NCBI GenBank assembly: GCA_013368315.1
Contig: JAACJM010000037.1
Location: forward strand, 310,001-374,000
Direction: 5' to 3'
Length of the DNA: 64,000 nt
Origin: Tetrapyrgos nigripes
Lineage: Eukaryota > Basidiomycota > Agaricomycetes > Agaricales > Campanellaceae
Part shown: one piece after another, positions 55,452 to 64,000 of the stretch
Numbering within the stretch: position 1 is the first letter of the stretch
Layout: each line of letters starts with the position of its first letter
Made by a program: the position numbers and the translations under genes
The notes under the pieces: generated by a model
What the model was told of the DNA's origin: nothing
Seen by the model: only the letters and a program-made list of their open reading frames with translations
Databases searched by the model: none

Positions 55452-55937
55452 TTACATTTTAATGGATTTTCCTTTTCAGTTTCCCTCCTTGTGTTCTCGT
55501 TCTTTGTCTTCCGGTGTTCAAAAATGCAATCGATCAAGCGGCTATTCAGGCAGCTCTCAGAGCTCCCTTTGAGCAATATGGCCACCACAGAGGCTTCAAA
55601 AGACGCCTTTCCTTGCCACTGGCACCAATTGCTTCTTCAACTTCCCCTACATACACAGGCTTCCTCTTCAGAATGCCCAAGAACCCAAATCATCAACAGC
55701 TCACATTGCCAGGATCGCTTGGCTATGCCCTATGTACGTATTAGCAGTTCTTCAGACTTCTTCTCTTTGATTAACCTCACTTGCCATTCAGTGACATGGC
55801 TCGCCATAGTTCCTCTCCTCTGTTCAGACGCGCTTTCACAATCCGACCTCTATCCTCCTGTTTGAAATCACACCCGTCTTCTCTCAAAGAAACTTCCTAC
55901 TCACTGGAAGGAAATGGTCTGGATCAATATCACCAAG

Positions 55938-57395
55938 ATGGCCTCGCGAGGCTATGTCTCGGTTGAGGGAGACAGAGTTAAACTGTGTTACAAGGGAAAT
56001 GAAATGTGAGTAGTACTTTCATTTCTTCATCTCAGCAAGTTTTGAAGAAACACTTTCAGATTGACGCTTGCGCTGCCATCGCGTAAACCTGAAGACCTTC
56101 AGATTAAACCTGTCTGGAATCACTTCGTCCGGACTGTACGCAACTCAGTCCCTCAGCTACCTAAACTGCTCCTACTTATACGCAACTCAGCCCCTCAGCT
56201 ACCTGCTGAACTGCTCCTACTTATAGCGTCTCATTGTGAGACTATCGACTCTCTCAAAGCGGGTACTTTGGTATGCAGAAGCTGGCTGCAGCCAATGTCC
56301 GAGGAACTGTATAAAAGGGGACTATGCAGACTATCGTGGCACATCCTCCGCCACGCCGAACAACAGGGTGTCCTCAACCAGCAGTTGTGTAATGTCGCAA
56401 ATTTCCAACATCTCTCCATCGATCTTCCTCTATGCCGCTACTACCAGCTAATCCAGGACACATCTTTCACCCGAATCACGTACCTGGAGCTCTCAGGTTC
56501 TATGATGCTCTCTGAGCACATTCTGCTCACTAGGAAGGCCTCCGAGGTTGTCAGGTTTGAGAACTTGAGCCATCTCGTGCTTCGAAATCTGTGTGGTCGG
56601 CTAGAAGCTTGGATAGGCTTTCTACAGGGTGTCGACCCTCGCAAGCTAAAAACTTTGACCTGTAGCCGTTGCATAGTGCTTGGGGAACCTTTTAGCCCGA
56701 GTGACTTTGCAGATGCCGCTCCAGGTCACCTTGAATTCGACAATCTCGCGCTCTCCCTCAGCTACTGCTGGGGAATGATTGACGTCTTCCAACACTTCTC
56801 GGTCACCGGGATAAGCTCCCTCTCCATCACTCAATATCTGTTGGAAGGCGCTATCGTCAACTTTCTGAACAGACAAGCCTCTTCCCTGAAGCTCCTAGCG
56901 TGGCACACATCCATCATTGGTAAGTCAGGTCTTATATACCATCATCATCCAAGCTTGTGCTGAAAACAATGTATAGACGCTATTCAGATCAATTTCAGCG
57001 TGATGCACAAACTCGAGTGCCTCTCCATACTCGGCACAACTATCCAACCTTCTGTTCCACTGCCTATCAGACTCAAAGTGATATCTGAGATCGCTTGCAC
57101 CTCTCATCTCCGTGAGTTGTGTCTGTCCATGGAAACATCCAATGCCACAGAATGTCAGGCTTTGGACGACGCTCTGTTGGAACTGTTAGAGCAGAGGCCC
57201 TTATCCAGAATTATGATAGCTGCAAGTCACTTTTATGATGCTGTGGACCCGGATACTGCTGCACTGGGACAGTTTGTTCCGAGGACATGGAATGTTGTTG
57301 GTGATGGATTGAGTTTCTGCAAGGCATCTGATATTCACAATGAGATGGTAGCGAGGGTCAGCGGGATACATTCAGTGGACGTCTTTGCTCTGTAA
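55938..57395 (+). CDS. F-box protein
   Basis: Exons 55938-56005, 56060-56919 and 56977-57395 (introns of 54 and 57 bp, consistent phase) give about 448 residues. Residues around 60-100 form an F-box: LPAELLLLIASHCETIDSLK followed by AGTLVCRSWLQPMSEELYKR. The remainder is Leu-rich and repeat-like (ITYLELSGSMML; NLSHLVLRNLCG; GISSLSITQYLL; HLRELCLSMET), as in the many mushroom F-box proteins that serve as substrate adaptors for SCF ubiquitin ligases. A duplicated PQLP..LLLLI segment precedes the F-box. The ATG at 55938 was chosen because its exon joins in frame and begins MASRGYVSVEGDRV; the exon may extend further 5'. No damage is visible. Confidence 0.75.
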
Positions 57396-57606
57396 CCATC
57401 AGTCTATGCAGTTGTCAATGAAGAATGGTATCAAATCGTTGTAAATCAGCATTGGAGCATTTGTGGCTTTGTGAGATGTAGTTGCTTCCTGGCGCTGTCC
57501 TCCATCCCGTCACAGGCTTGGTGGTATCTCTTCGGCAATTATTTATGGACAAAGGAAACTCCAGAGGTGGGTGCAACGTATGTTTATTATGTGTAGTAAT
57601 TATTGA
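57396..57606. other. Convergent intergenic gap
   Basis: About 210 bp between the F-box stop and the 3' end of the transposase gene. No feature seen. Confidence 0.5.
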
Positions 57607-60600
57607 CTAATATCTCCCTCTATTTAACGATAGACATACGGCCTTTGTTTTCCTAGCAATAAGATAGGTTCCTGCAGGACATGGGTATACAACTACATGG
57701 GATATGATGTCTGGTGGTTCAACGATTGCGAAGTGCTGGAAAGGCTCTCCATTTACCACTCTGATGTTAAAACGTGGATAATCATGAAATGGTAAGCTTT
57801 GTTGTTCCAATATTGACAATGGCTGATCCACTGCAACTACAATGAAAAGGCGTAGTTGATGAGCTTCTCGCTCTTCTATTGGAATCTGAAAGATGCGCTG
57901 TATGGTCCCAGTGCGAACATCCCAACGATCATAAAACTGGATGGCGCTGTTTCTGACATGTGCGCCAGCTGTGCTATAGGTGTGACCTTGGTGCTGGAAA
58001 TGTTCTAGAGTTGCTACGGTCTTGGATAGAATCAGTGATTTGGGAGGATGAGGAAGGTGATTGGCATGTCGCCAGGGATGTTCTGTATGCTCAGAGAGAT
58101 AAGCAAATAAAAGGTTATAATCTGTCTTTGATATGCTTTCTGACTTCTTGCTGATCTTCACTATCTCAGCAGTGGTTACTAGTCGGAGGTTGGTGTCTTT
58201 CAAAGGCTTTGAGGTGGTGGGAGATAAAAGGTGCGTCATGGCTTTCACTTGTGAGCTTTGCAACTGATCATCTGAAACCAGAGCATTGTAACGCCCCCGT
58301 CTACACATTTGCCTCAGCATCGTATAGTCCATATCATCTATGAAAAATTCCTTGGTGAGCCCACTCTGCAATATGTAACAGTAATTGATGAACTGACACA
58401 TTCGCTGGTTGATTTTGGTCTTCTGCAGCATCCCGTTCATTGCCTCTCCAGGAAACTCACTGACGAGAGTGAGCGGTCCCCAGTACTTGAGCAACTCTCC
58501 ATTGTGCATAGCGTAATGATGGTTTGGTTTCGATGGCGCACCAGCGAAGATTTCTGCTCTCGTTCTGCGATATTCCGTATAATGATACGTGTATGCGTCG
58601 GCCTCCTGGTCAGAGGTTGAGTACGCTGCAATAATATTTGTGGACGCTACCAGATGATAGAAGTTATGAAGCAATGCTTTTTCATGTGTGCTCGTTGGAT
58701 TCCTGCTCCAGATCTTGGGCAGGATAAGAGGAAAGAAGATGGTGAAGAGGTCTAGATACTCCTTCGCCTTTAGCTTTCCATGACTTGCTTCACCTAGATT
58801 ACCGGGAGGTCGGTGATTGCGGGTGGGCAAGGAGACAGATTGTATACATGTTCTGATACTCTTCAGCCATTCGCCATTGAAGTTGAAAGGTAGATCATCA
58901 GGGGCTGGATTGGGATTAGGACTATAGTCTCCGTCGTCCGAGCCAAGGTCATCAGGTTGAGGTGTAGGTGAGGAAGGTCTCTCAGTGGCAGCTTCTTCGT
59001 CTGAGAGTACGGGGTATCGAGGTGGATAAATGCCTGGCATTGACGCGAAGTCCTGCCATGATGTTAATGATGGTGCTTCAGAGCTGCTTGATGGTGCTTG
59101 AGAGCTGCTCCTCGAAGCCCGAGACCGGAGCCGAGTAGGCATAATGGTCACTCTGTCCTCATCATTTCCGGTCTTCGTGGCCTCTTCCTCGCTTTCCTCC
59201 GTCAACTCACGCAAATCTGTGTCCGCATCATAAGTCCCATCCTCATACTCCTCCTCAAGTTCATCGTCATTGCCATTGTTGTTGTTGTTGTTGTTGTTGT
59301 TGCCCTTTTTCTTGCCTTTTCCCTTTCCCTTCTCCTTCTCCTTCTTCCCAATACCCCATTGCTCCTGCAAATGATCTTGCAGAATGCCTTCGAGCGTATT
59401 GTGCATAAACCCAAGCACGACGTGCTTCACAGGATCGAAGTATTCGAGGTCATGGAGTGATGTCCAGCGCACACCGTTCTTTGATGCAATAGTATTCTGA
59501 TGTCCTAACCTCGGCTCTGCCAACCACTCGCCCACCTGCTCCCTTATCCTTGCTCGATTCCGCAATGTGTATTTATCCAGATCCAGGCATTCTATGTCTG
59601 AATGGAGACCCAAGCACCACGAGCAGTAAAGCTTAGCGCTATGTGATAGAAAGCCTGTTATCTTTCGCATAGCTTCCAGATTGGAAATGAGTGGAATCAC
59701 CATAATACAGATAAATGTTCCTGTAGGATGAAGATGTGTCTGTATTGTAACGCTGTGCCAATGAGTGTTGAGCGACTCGACGAGAGGACGCAGGATATGA
59801 GAAATAGTGGTGACATCTGGAGATTTAGGGCCGGGGGTGATCGCAACGATGAAGGTGTTTTTAGGAAGATAGCAGAGTTCAGGGGGGAGGTTCATGCAGC
59901 AGAGGAGGATAGCACCGCAGGATACAATTTTACCAGCAATTTTATTGGTAAATGGGTTGAACCAATCGACATACAGAGAGAATGTGAGATGGCCTGATCG
60001 TAGAGGAAAATCTGGCCGCATGTGCCAAGCTCTGCTTTGCCAGGTATCCCGCACGTTGCCATCAGGAGAGGACGGGGGATTATAGGACTTGATGATCATC
60101 TCCTCAATCCCTGGACGTTTCAGAAAGAACTCGAGCCATGACCTGAAACATTGGGTATTATACAACTGCCTAGGAACGATAATTTCTCCTCTTCCAGTTC
60201 TCCATTTGGTTTTCAACGGTGTTTCACAGGCTTTCTTTACATTTACTCCTCACTTCCAAAGACAATGATTGGGGAGGTTTGGCGTGAGGGGATAGAGTGC
60301 GAAGCACTTGGGACAGCAGACGGTGCGGATGATGGTTGGTTCGATTTGTAGAGAGCTGTAAGTAGAACGAACATCTCGAGGAGTGTGCGGCGCCTGGATA
60401 TTGATGTCATAACCAAGACGTTGCAGCACCGTAATGGAAATGATGTGGAATGCTGTTGTTAGAATGAGGGCAATGCCGTGGAGAACAACACCAGTAGTGC
60501 TACGACTGGCACCACCACACAGATTAAGCCACGCTGCAAGGAGAGCCGTCATATACGTTATTGTTGACATACTCTTCTCTGGAAAAGAGATGAGGAGTAT

Positions 60601-60878
60601 GAGAAGAGATGTTCATTTTCGAAGGTGAGTGAAAACTACACACTGCATTCCTCTTCTGCGGTTCTGACCCTCCCTGCAGAATCCTCATCATCATCTGAGT
60701 CATCCGCGTCCGAGCCATCCGCCTTGGCTTTGGCTCATAAAGCCTGCAAGTTTTCGTTCTTTTGATGTTCGGCCCTCGTCTTCCTGCTGACCTGTTGGCC
60801 AGGGTGACGTTCACCGTCTTTCTCGTACATTAGGTTTCCGCATTTGGAACAATGGCAGACCACTGGCTTGTTGGCCAT
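57607..60878 (-). pseudogene. Tnp2-like (CACTA/CMC) transposase, two in-frame TGA
   Basis: Exon 1 60878-60644 and exon 2 60578-57607 on the minus strand join in phase. The N-terminus has a Cys-rich motif (VVCHCSKCGNLMYEK), then LQAL, TGA at 60735-60737 and an acidic run. Exon 2 opens with a hydrophobic part, CCPKCFALYPL, TGA at 60250-60252, and the transposase core: LTFSLYVDWFNPFTNK, CCMNLPPELCYLPKNTFIVA, ITPGPKSPD, GFLSHSAKLYCSWC and HVVLGFMHNTLEGIL. This block pattern is that of Tnp2-type transposases of fungal CACTA-like elements. A poly-Asn run (AAC repeats near 59275-59305) and a long acidic, disordered insert follow. Terminal CACTA repeats were not found, so element limits are unknown. 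Apart from the two TGA codons the frame is open. Confidence 0.72.
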
Positions 60879-61599
60879 AGCGTATCTCAGGGCTGCAGTA
60901 AGAAAGGATCTGGAGATTATCCCTTCTCGTTGCTACAGCGTGCTCTTTGTATTCTGTCGGTTAACCTTGTTTACCAGTCTTTCACATGAAAACCTAAGGC
61001 ATGGTCATAGAGGGTCATAGCTGGTCTTTTCATTGGCCCTTCAAAACAGCCGTTCCCATGTGTACTCAACTATTGTATTGTTGCTCGACGAGTTGAACTG
61101 GAATTGTATAGCAGGCTGGTGAGTGTTCTTTTGTGGATGTTCCTGAGTTCTTATACATTTTTCAGTACATGCGCAACATCTCAAAGCTCTGGTAATAACG
61201 GATGGAATGAAGCACCATCGGTAATCGGGGGAGCAGGGAGTGGGGGAGCGAATCGAACCCGATTTCGTAGTCACCATAGATCATCTTCAACGAGCGCTTG
61301 ATGTTATCAACTGGGAACGAGAAGTGTGGAAAGATGTCCCTAGGAAAGAGAGAGGGGTTATCTTTACAACTACACCCAAGAGAGGTGTATGGAACATGGC
61401 CGGTCTCGCATTCTCCAGTTGTGGTCAAATCAACGGTTATCGAGTGAGTCGAGCAAGTCCATTACATCTTATTTGGCTAACATGAAATGTCAGATTCACT
61501 TTGGTCTGTGCGACGACGAATTGATCGTCCAAGCCCAGTCCAATACAAGCCGACTAGAGTTGATACCCCATACCAGGCTACTCGGAGACATCCCTGAGC
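60879..61599. other. Unresolved region downstream of the kelch gene
   Basis: Plus-strand frames at 61240-61485 and 61389-61661 lie antisense to possible decayed 3' exons of the kelch gene; neither strand gives a convincing protein. No repeat was recognised. Confidence 0.3.
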
Positions 61600-62935
61600 T
61601 TATGGTAGAGGAATATGTCCACTGGATGGACCTTGACATATGTCGTCCAGCCATGTGTTGAAAAAATCTTGACCGCCAATGATGAATAGTTGATCTGAAG
61701 TTATGGAGGAGAGATGGGCATAACGCGCTCGGGGAATAAAGGCGTCAGAAGCAGGCGCTGGAAATTGGGATGCAGAAAGCCAATGCCGTGTATTAATGTC
61801 GAAGAAGCGGATGTCATGTCGCATGGTGGTTTTATGTAGAAAGTCTCAGGTCCATTGTTGCATGAAGGTTGCGAGTAATGAGCAAGTCAAGGCTAGTGCA
61901 AGGCTGAGGAACCACATGATGTTGCGCGCCAGCGCAGCAGCAGGTGGATGGAAGGTCATTAGAGATGTCACGGGTGCTCCATTAGACCCTGGCATTAGCT
62001 GCTCGGAGATTCGCTGGAGAAGGACAACTGTGGTCGCTGCTGGATCTTCTTGCAGAGTCTGGTAGCTCTCAAAGAGAAATGCAGTCAAACTGGCTGAGTA
62101 AAGGGAGGACTGGAGCACTCTGTGTTAGTGGAGAATGTACTCGGTAAAGAACAACGACAATGCACAAATATAACATCCCGGCCATGTCCTCTCTCCATCC
62201 TTCCAACAAAGCCTCGTCATACTTCTGCGTTTCCTCAATGTAAACATTCCAGAATTTGGAGCAGGCTTCTTCGTCGATACCGGATCTTTGAGTGGATTCC
62301 TGGCCAACTGCTTCGTGTGCAGACTCGAGGTCAGAGTCGTTTCCAGACAGTGGAATTTGAAGGAGTGTTAGTTGAACACGAATAGCCTGCGACGGCATAA
62401 GCTGTTGACGTCGTATTAGAACCTCCCAGTTTGGCAGGAGTTCGTCGGGATTGGGCGAATCGGGCTGGTTACTCATTCCTCCAAAGATGATTAACTGGTT
62501 GTTCCCTGATATTGTAGTGAGTAGGTTCAAAGACACACAAGCTGAAGAGTCTCACAAGCATCGGCACTGTAAAAATAACGCGATTTGGGTACATCATCCT
62601 CCGGAAATGCCTGTATCCTCTCCCAAGAAAACGTCTCCAAGTCGAATACATACAGGTCCGAAACCATTCGATGCTCCGTCACGAGCCGACCTCTCTGTTC
62701 AAAGCGAGTTGAAAGACAACAGAGACTGAAAGACCATGCACAAACAGATACATCTTGCACCCAACCATGGTTGTGGAGGCACCCTAAGGAGAAGATGAGG
62801 TAGATGAGCTGGGTCAAGGAAAAGGACATACGACAAGCTTTGTGGAGACATCGCCGGTAGTCTTGCGACACTGAGTGGTGAGGTTGTAGATGGAGTGAAG
62901 CATAGCGCCTCCAGTCGAGGAGACAGATGTGGGTT
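61600..62935 (-). pseudogene. Kelch-repeat gene carrying an embedded DUF6535 segment
   Basis: Minus strand. Kelch blades: RMVSDLYVFDLETFSWERIQ, then across a 53-bp intron NQLIIFGGMSNQPDSPNPDE. The same frame runs into ESTQRSGIDEEACSKFWNVY and YIEETQKYDEALLEGWREDM; across a second intron it continues with SASLTAFLFESYQTLQ and MWFLSLALALTCSLLATFMQ, the DUF6535 pattern of basidiomycete membrane proteins. TGA at 61846-61848 follows QQWT, and the frame resumes DIRFFDINTRHWLSASQF and RYAHLSSITSDQLFIIGGQ, again kelch. The kelch blade is thus split by about 600 bp of DUF6535 coding sequence. The 3' part degenerates after WLDDIC (about 61640). Confidence 0.6.
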
Positions 62936-63179
62936 GAAAATTAAAAGGAAAGGCAGTACTTAGGGTTTGAGCCAACGAAGATCTAAACGCGCAAGTCGGG
63001 TCTATAGGATGTCACAAGTTGACGATTTAGCCCAGTCGCGTAGGGCAAACCAGGCGAGGATGTCTTCTCCGAAACATGTTGTCCTGTTATAGAGTCGGTT
63101 GAAGGAAGAGTGAGCCGAGACAAAGCGTCAAAACACGAGGAAAAGAGAAAGAGAAAGGCGGAATATACATATATACATA

Positions 63180-63368
63180 CTAGCATAAGGAGACTTGCTG
63201 CTCGTCGGGCTTGCTGTCTTTCTGAACGATGTAGATGTGGGTCAAAAGTTCTGGTGCTGGTGCCGGTGCTGACGCGACCACCGACGTGACTTTCCCACCT
63301 CCCGCCTTCTGCTGATGGCTAGTCCTCACAATCTCGATTTGCGACCGCTCACTGCCAAGTAAACTCAT
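63180..63368 (-). other. Possible 5' exon of a minus-strand gene
   Basis: ATG at 63368 opens a 62-codon frame (MSLLGSERSQIEIVRTSHQQ; ELLTHIYIVQKDSKPDEQQV). A possible donor (GTATGT) overlaps the stop region at about 63181. It lies upstream of, and divergent from, the gene at 63406, and could be the first exon of the kelch gene. The protein is not recognised. Confidence 0.35.
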
Positions 63369-63405
63369 GGTATTTGACTTCACCTTGTAAATTGTCTCTA
63401 TTTTG

Positions 63406-63874
63406 ATGTGTTCAAAGTATTCTGTCTTCCGGATTTCACTCCCAAACGTCCTACCGGAATCAGAACGTTCTTGGGTGTATGTGTTGGCGCTGAATGAGGG
63501 GAGTGGGAGATTGGAGTTCAAAATTGGCTCAACTGGCCGCCACCCAAAGATCAGAGTGAGGGAATGGAGAAGCCGTCACCAGTCTAAGAAATTTAGGCCG
63601 GTGCATTTGATGAAGGTAAATGGTCGGCATGGAGCATATGCCGTCGGTGAGTTCTTTAGTTCTCTACTTGCAGAAAGAACTTACCGTCCTTTCAGAGAAA
63701 GAAGCGCACTGCCAGTTACTGTGTTACGCCACTAAGATCATTAGGCCATGTCCCGACTGCCGCACCCGTCATCGGGAGTTTCTGATGAAGATGCCCTTTG
63801 GATTGAAGGAGGTTCGTGACGCCATCGACACGGCAAAGCGAATTGTCGAGACGAGGAGACTTGCGTGGATTTGA
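63406..63874 (+). CDS. T5orf172/DUF1766-type protein
   Basis: From ATG 63406: WVYVLALNEGSGRLEFKIGS followed by TGRHPKIRVREWRSRHQSKK and FRPVHLMKVNGRH, the pattern of the GIY-YIG-related T5orf172 domain found in fungal DUF1766 proteins. The end reads CPDCRTRHREFLMKMPFG and EVRDAIDTAKRIVETRRLAW in another frame, to the stop at 63872-63874. A candidate intron, 63647-63673 (GTGAGT...TTGCAG), is too short and gives the wrong phase, so either a frameshift or unseen splicing joins the two parts. Nuclease activity is not implied; catalytic residues were not verified. Compact, about 150 residues. Confidence 0.5.
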
Positions 63875-64000
63875 TACATTCTTTTTTACTATTTTGCTGT
63901 TGCTTTGCTCTTTGTCTTGCTATAAATATCTCGCTTTCACTGTTGTATTTAGTACTTATAGTTGTACACATGTATATAGTTATAGCATTATAGACTATAT

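Noticed and set aside
56061..56963. Start of the F-box gene at the TTG of 56061 in a single exon
   Set aside because: CTTTCAG directly upstream is a splice acceptor, and an upstream ATG exon (55938-56005) joins in phase.
63647..63673. A 27-bp intron in the T5orf172 gene
   Set aside because: Below the normal size of introns in this window (about 47-190 bp) and leaves the wrong phase for the conserved end.

Overview
The window reads as nuclear DNA of a basidiomycete fungus, most likely an Agaricomycete. Protein-coding genes carry short GT-AG introns of about 50-75 bp. Recognisable host genes are fungal (ATG13, a caleosin-like protein, an F-box protein, a fragment of the uracil-catabolism GTP cyclohydrolase URC1, a T5orf172/DUF1766-type protein). 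The mobile elements are those expanded in mushroom-forming fungi: a Ngaro-type tyrosine-recombinase retrotransposon, chromodomain Ty3/Gypsy elements, a Tnp2-like transposase and many palindromic MITEs. Species is not determined.

Layout. 1-1131: decayed URC1 tail. 1132-7204: gene-poor, with several non-autonomous inverted-repeat elements. 7500-8845 (-): intact caleosin-like gene. 9040-14676: a Ngaro element with split direct repeats, inserted cleanly inside a palindromic MITE. 14677-20279: MITEs and a decayed copy of a small secreted-protein (SSP) family. 20280-27461: a short ORF interrupted by a solo LTR (5-bp TSD) and a full Ty3/Gypsy element (identical LTRs by eye, 5-bp TSD). 27650-36870: SSP family array with duplicated promoters; one copy is split inside its signal-peptide exon by a 5.3-kb DNA transposon with a 9-bp target duplication. 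37110-41860 (+): ATG13. 42980-53160 (-): a hypothetical gene split by a second Ty3/Gypsy element (43586-51600). 53385-55451: a MITE and two tRNA-like modules. 55938-57395 (+): F-box gene. 57607-60878 (-): Tnp2-like transposase. 61600-62935 (-): a kelch gene with a DUF6535 segment embedded in it. 63406-63874 (+): T5orf172/DUF1766-type protein.

How the parts relate. The region is a transposon sink: four separate insertion events can be read to the base because target duplications, or the partner arm of a palindrome, preserve the empty site. Ten premature stops recognised in otherwise open frames of the elements and of two disrupted genes are all TGA; the two other premature stops also fit C-to-T change. 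That suggests deamination of methylated CGA codons or, at some element boundaries, tolerated readthrough. The most unusual host content is the SSP family: a signal peptide, a Pro-rich spacer, a Lys-Arg (Kex2-type) site, and short repeated or Cys-bearing peptides split over tiny exons.

All assignments come from reading motifs by eye; no database or alignment search was run.
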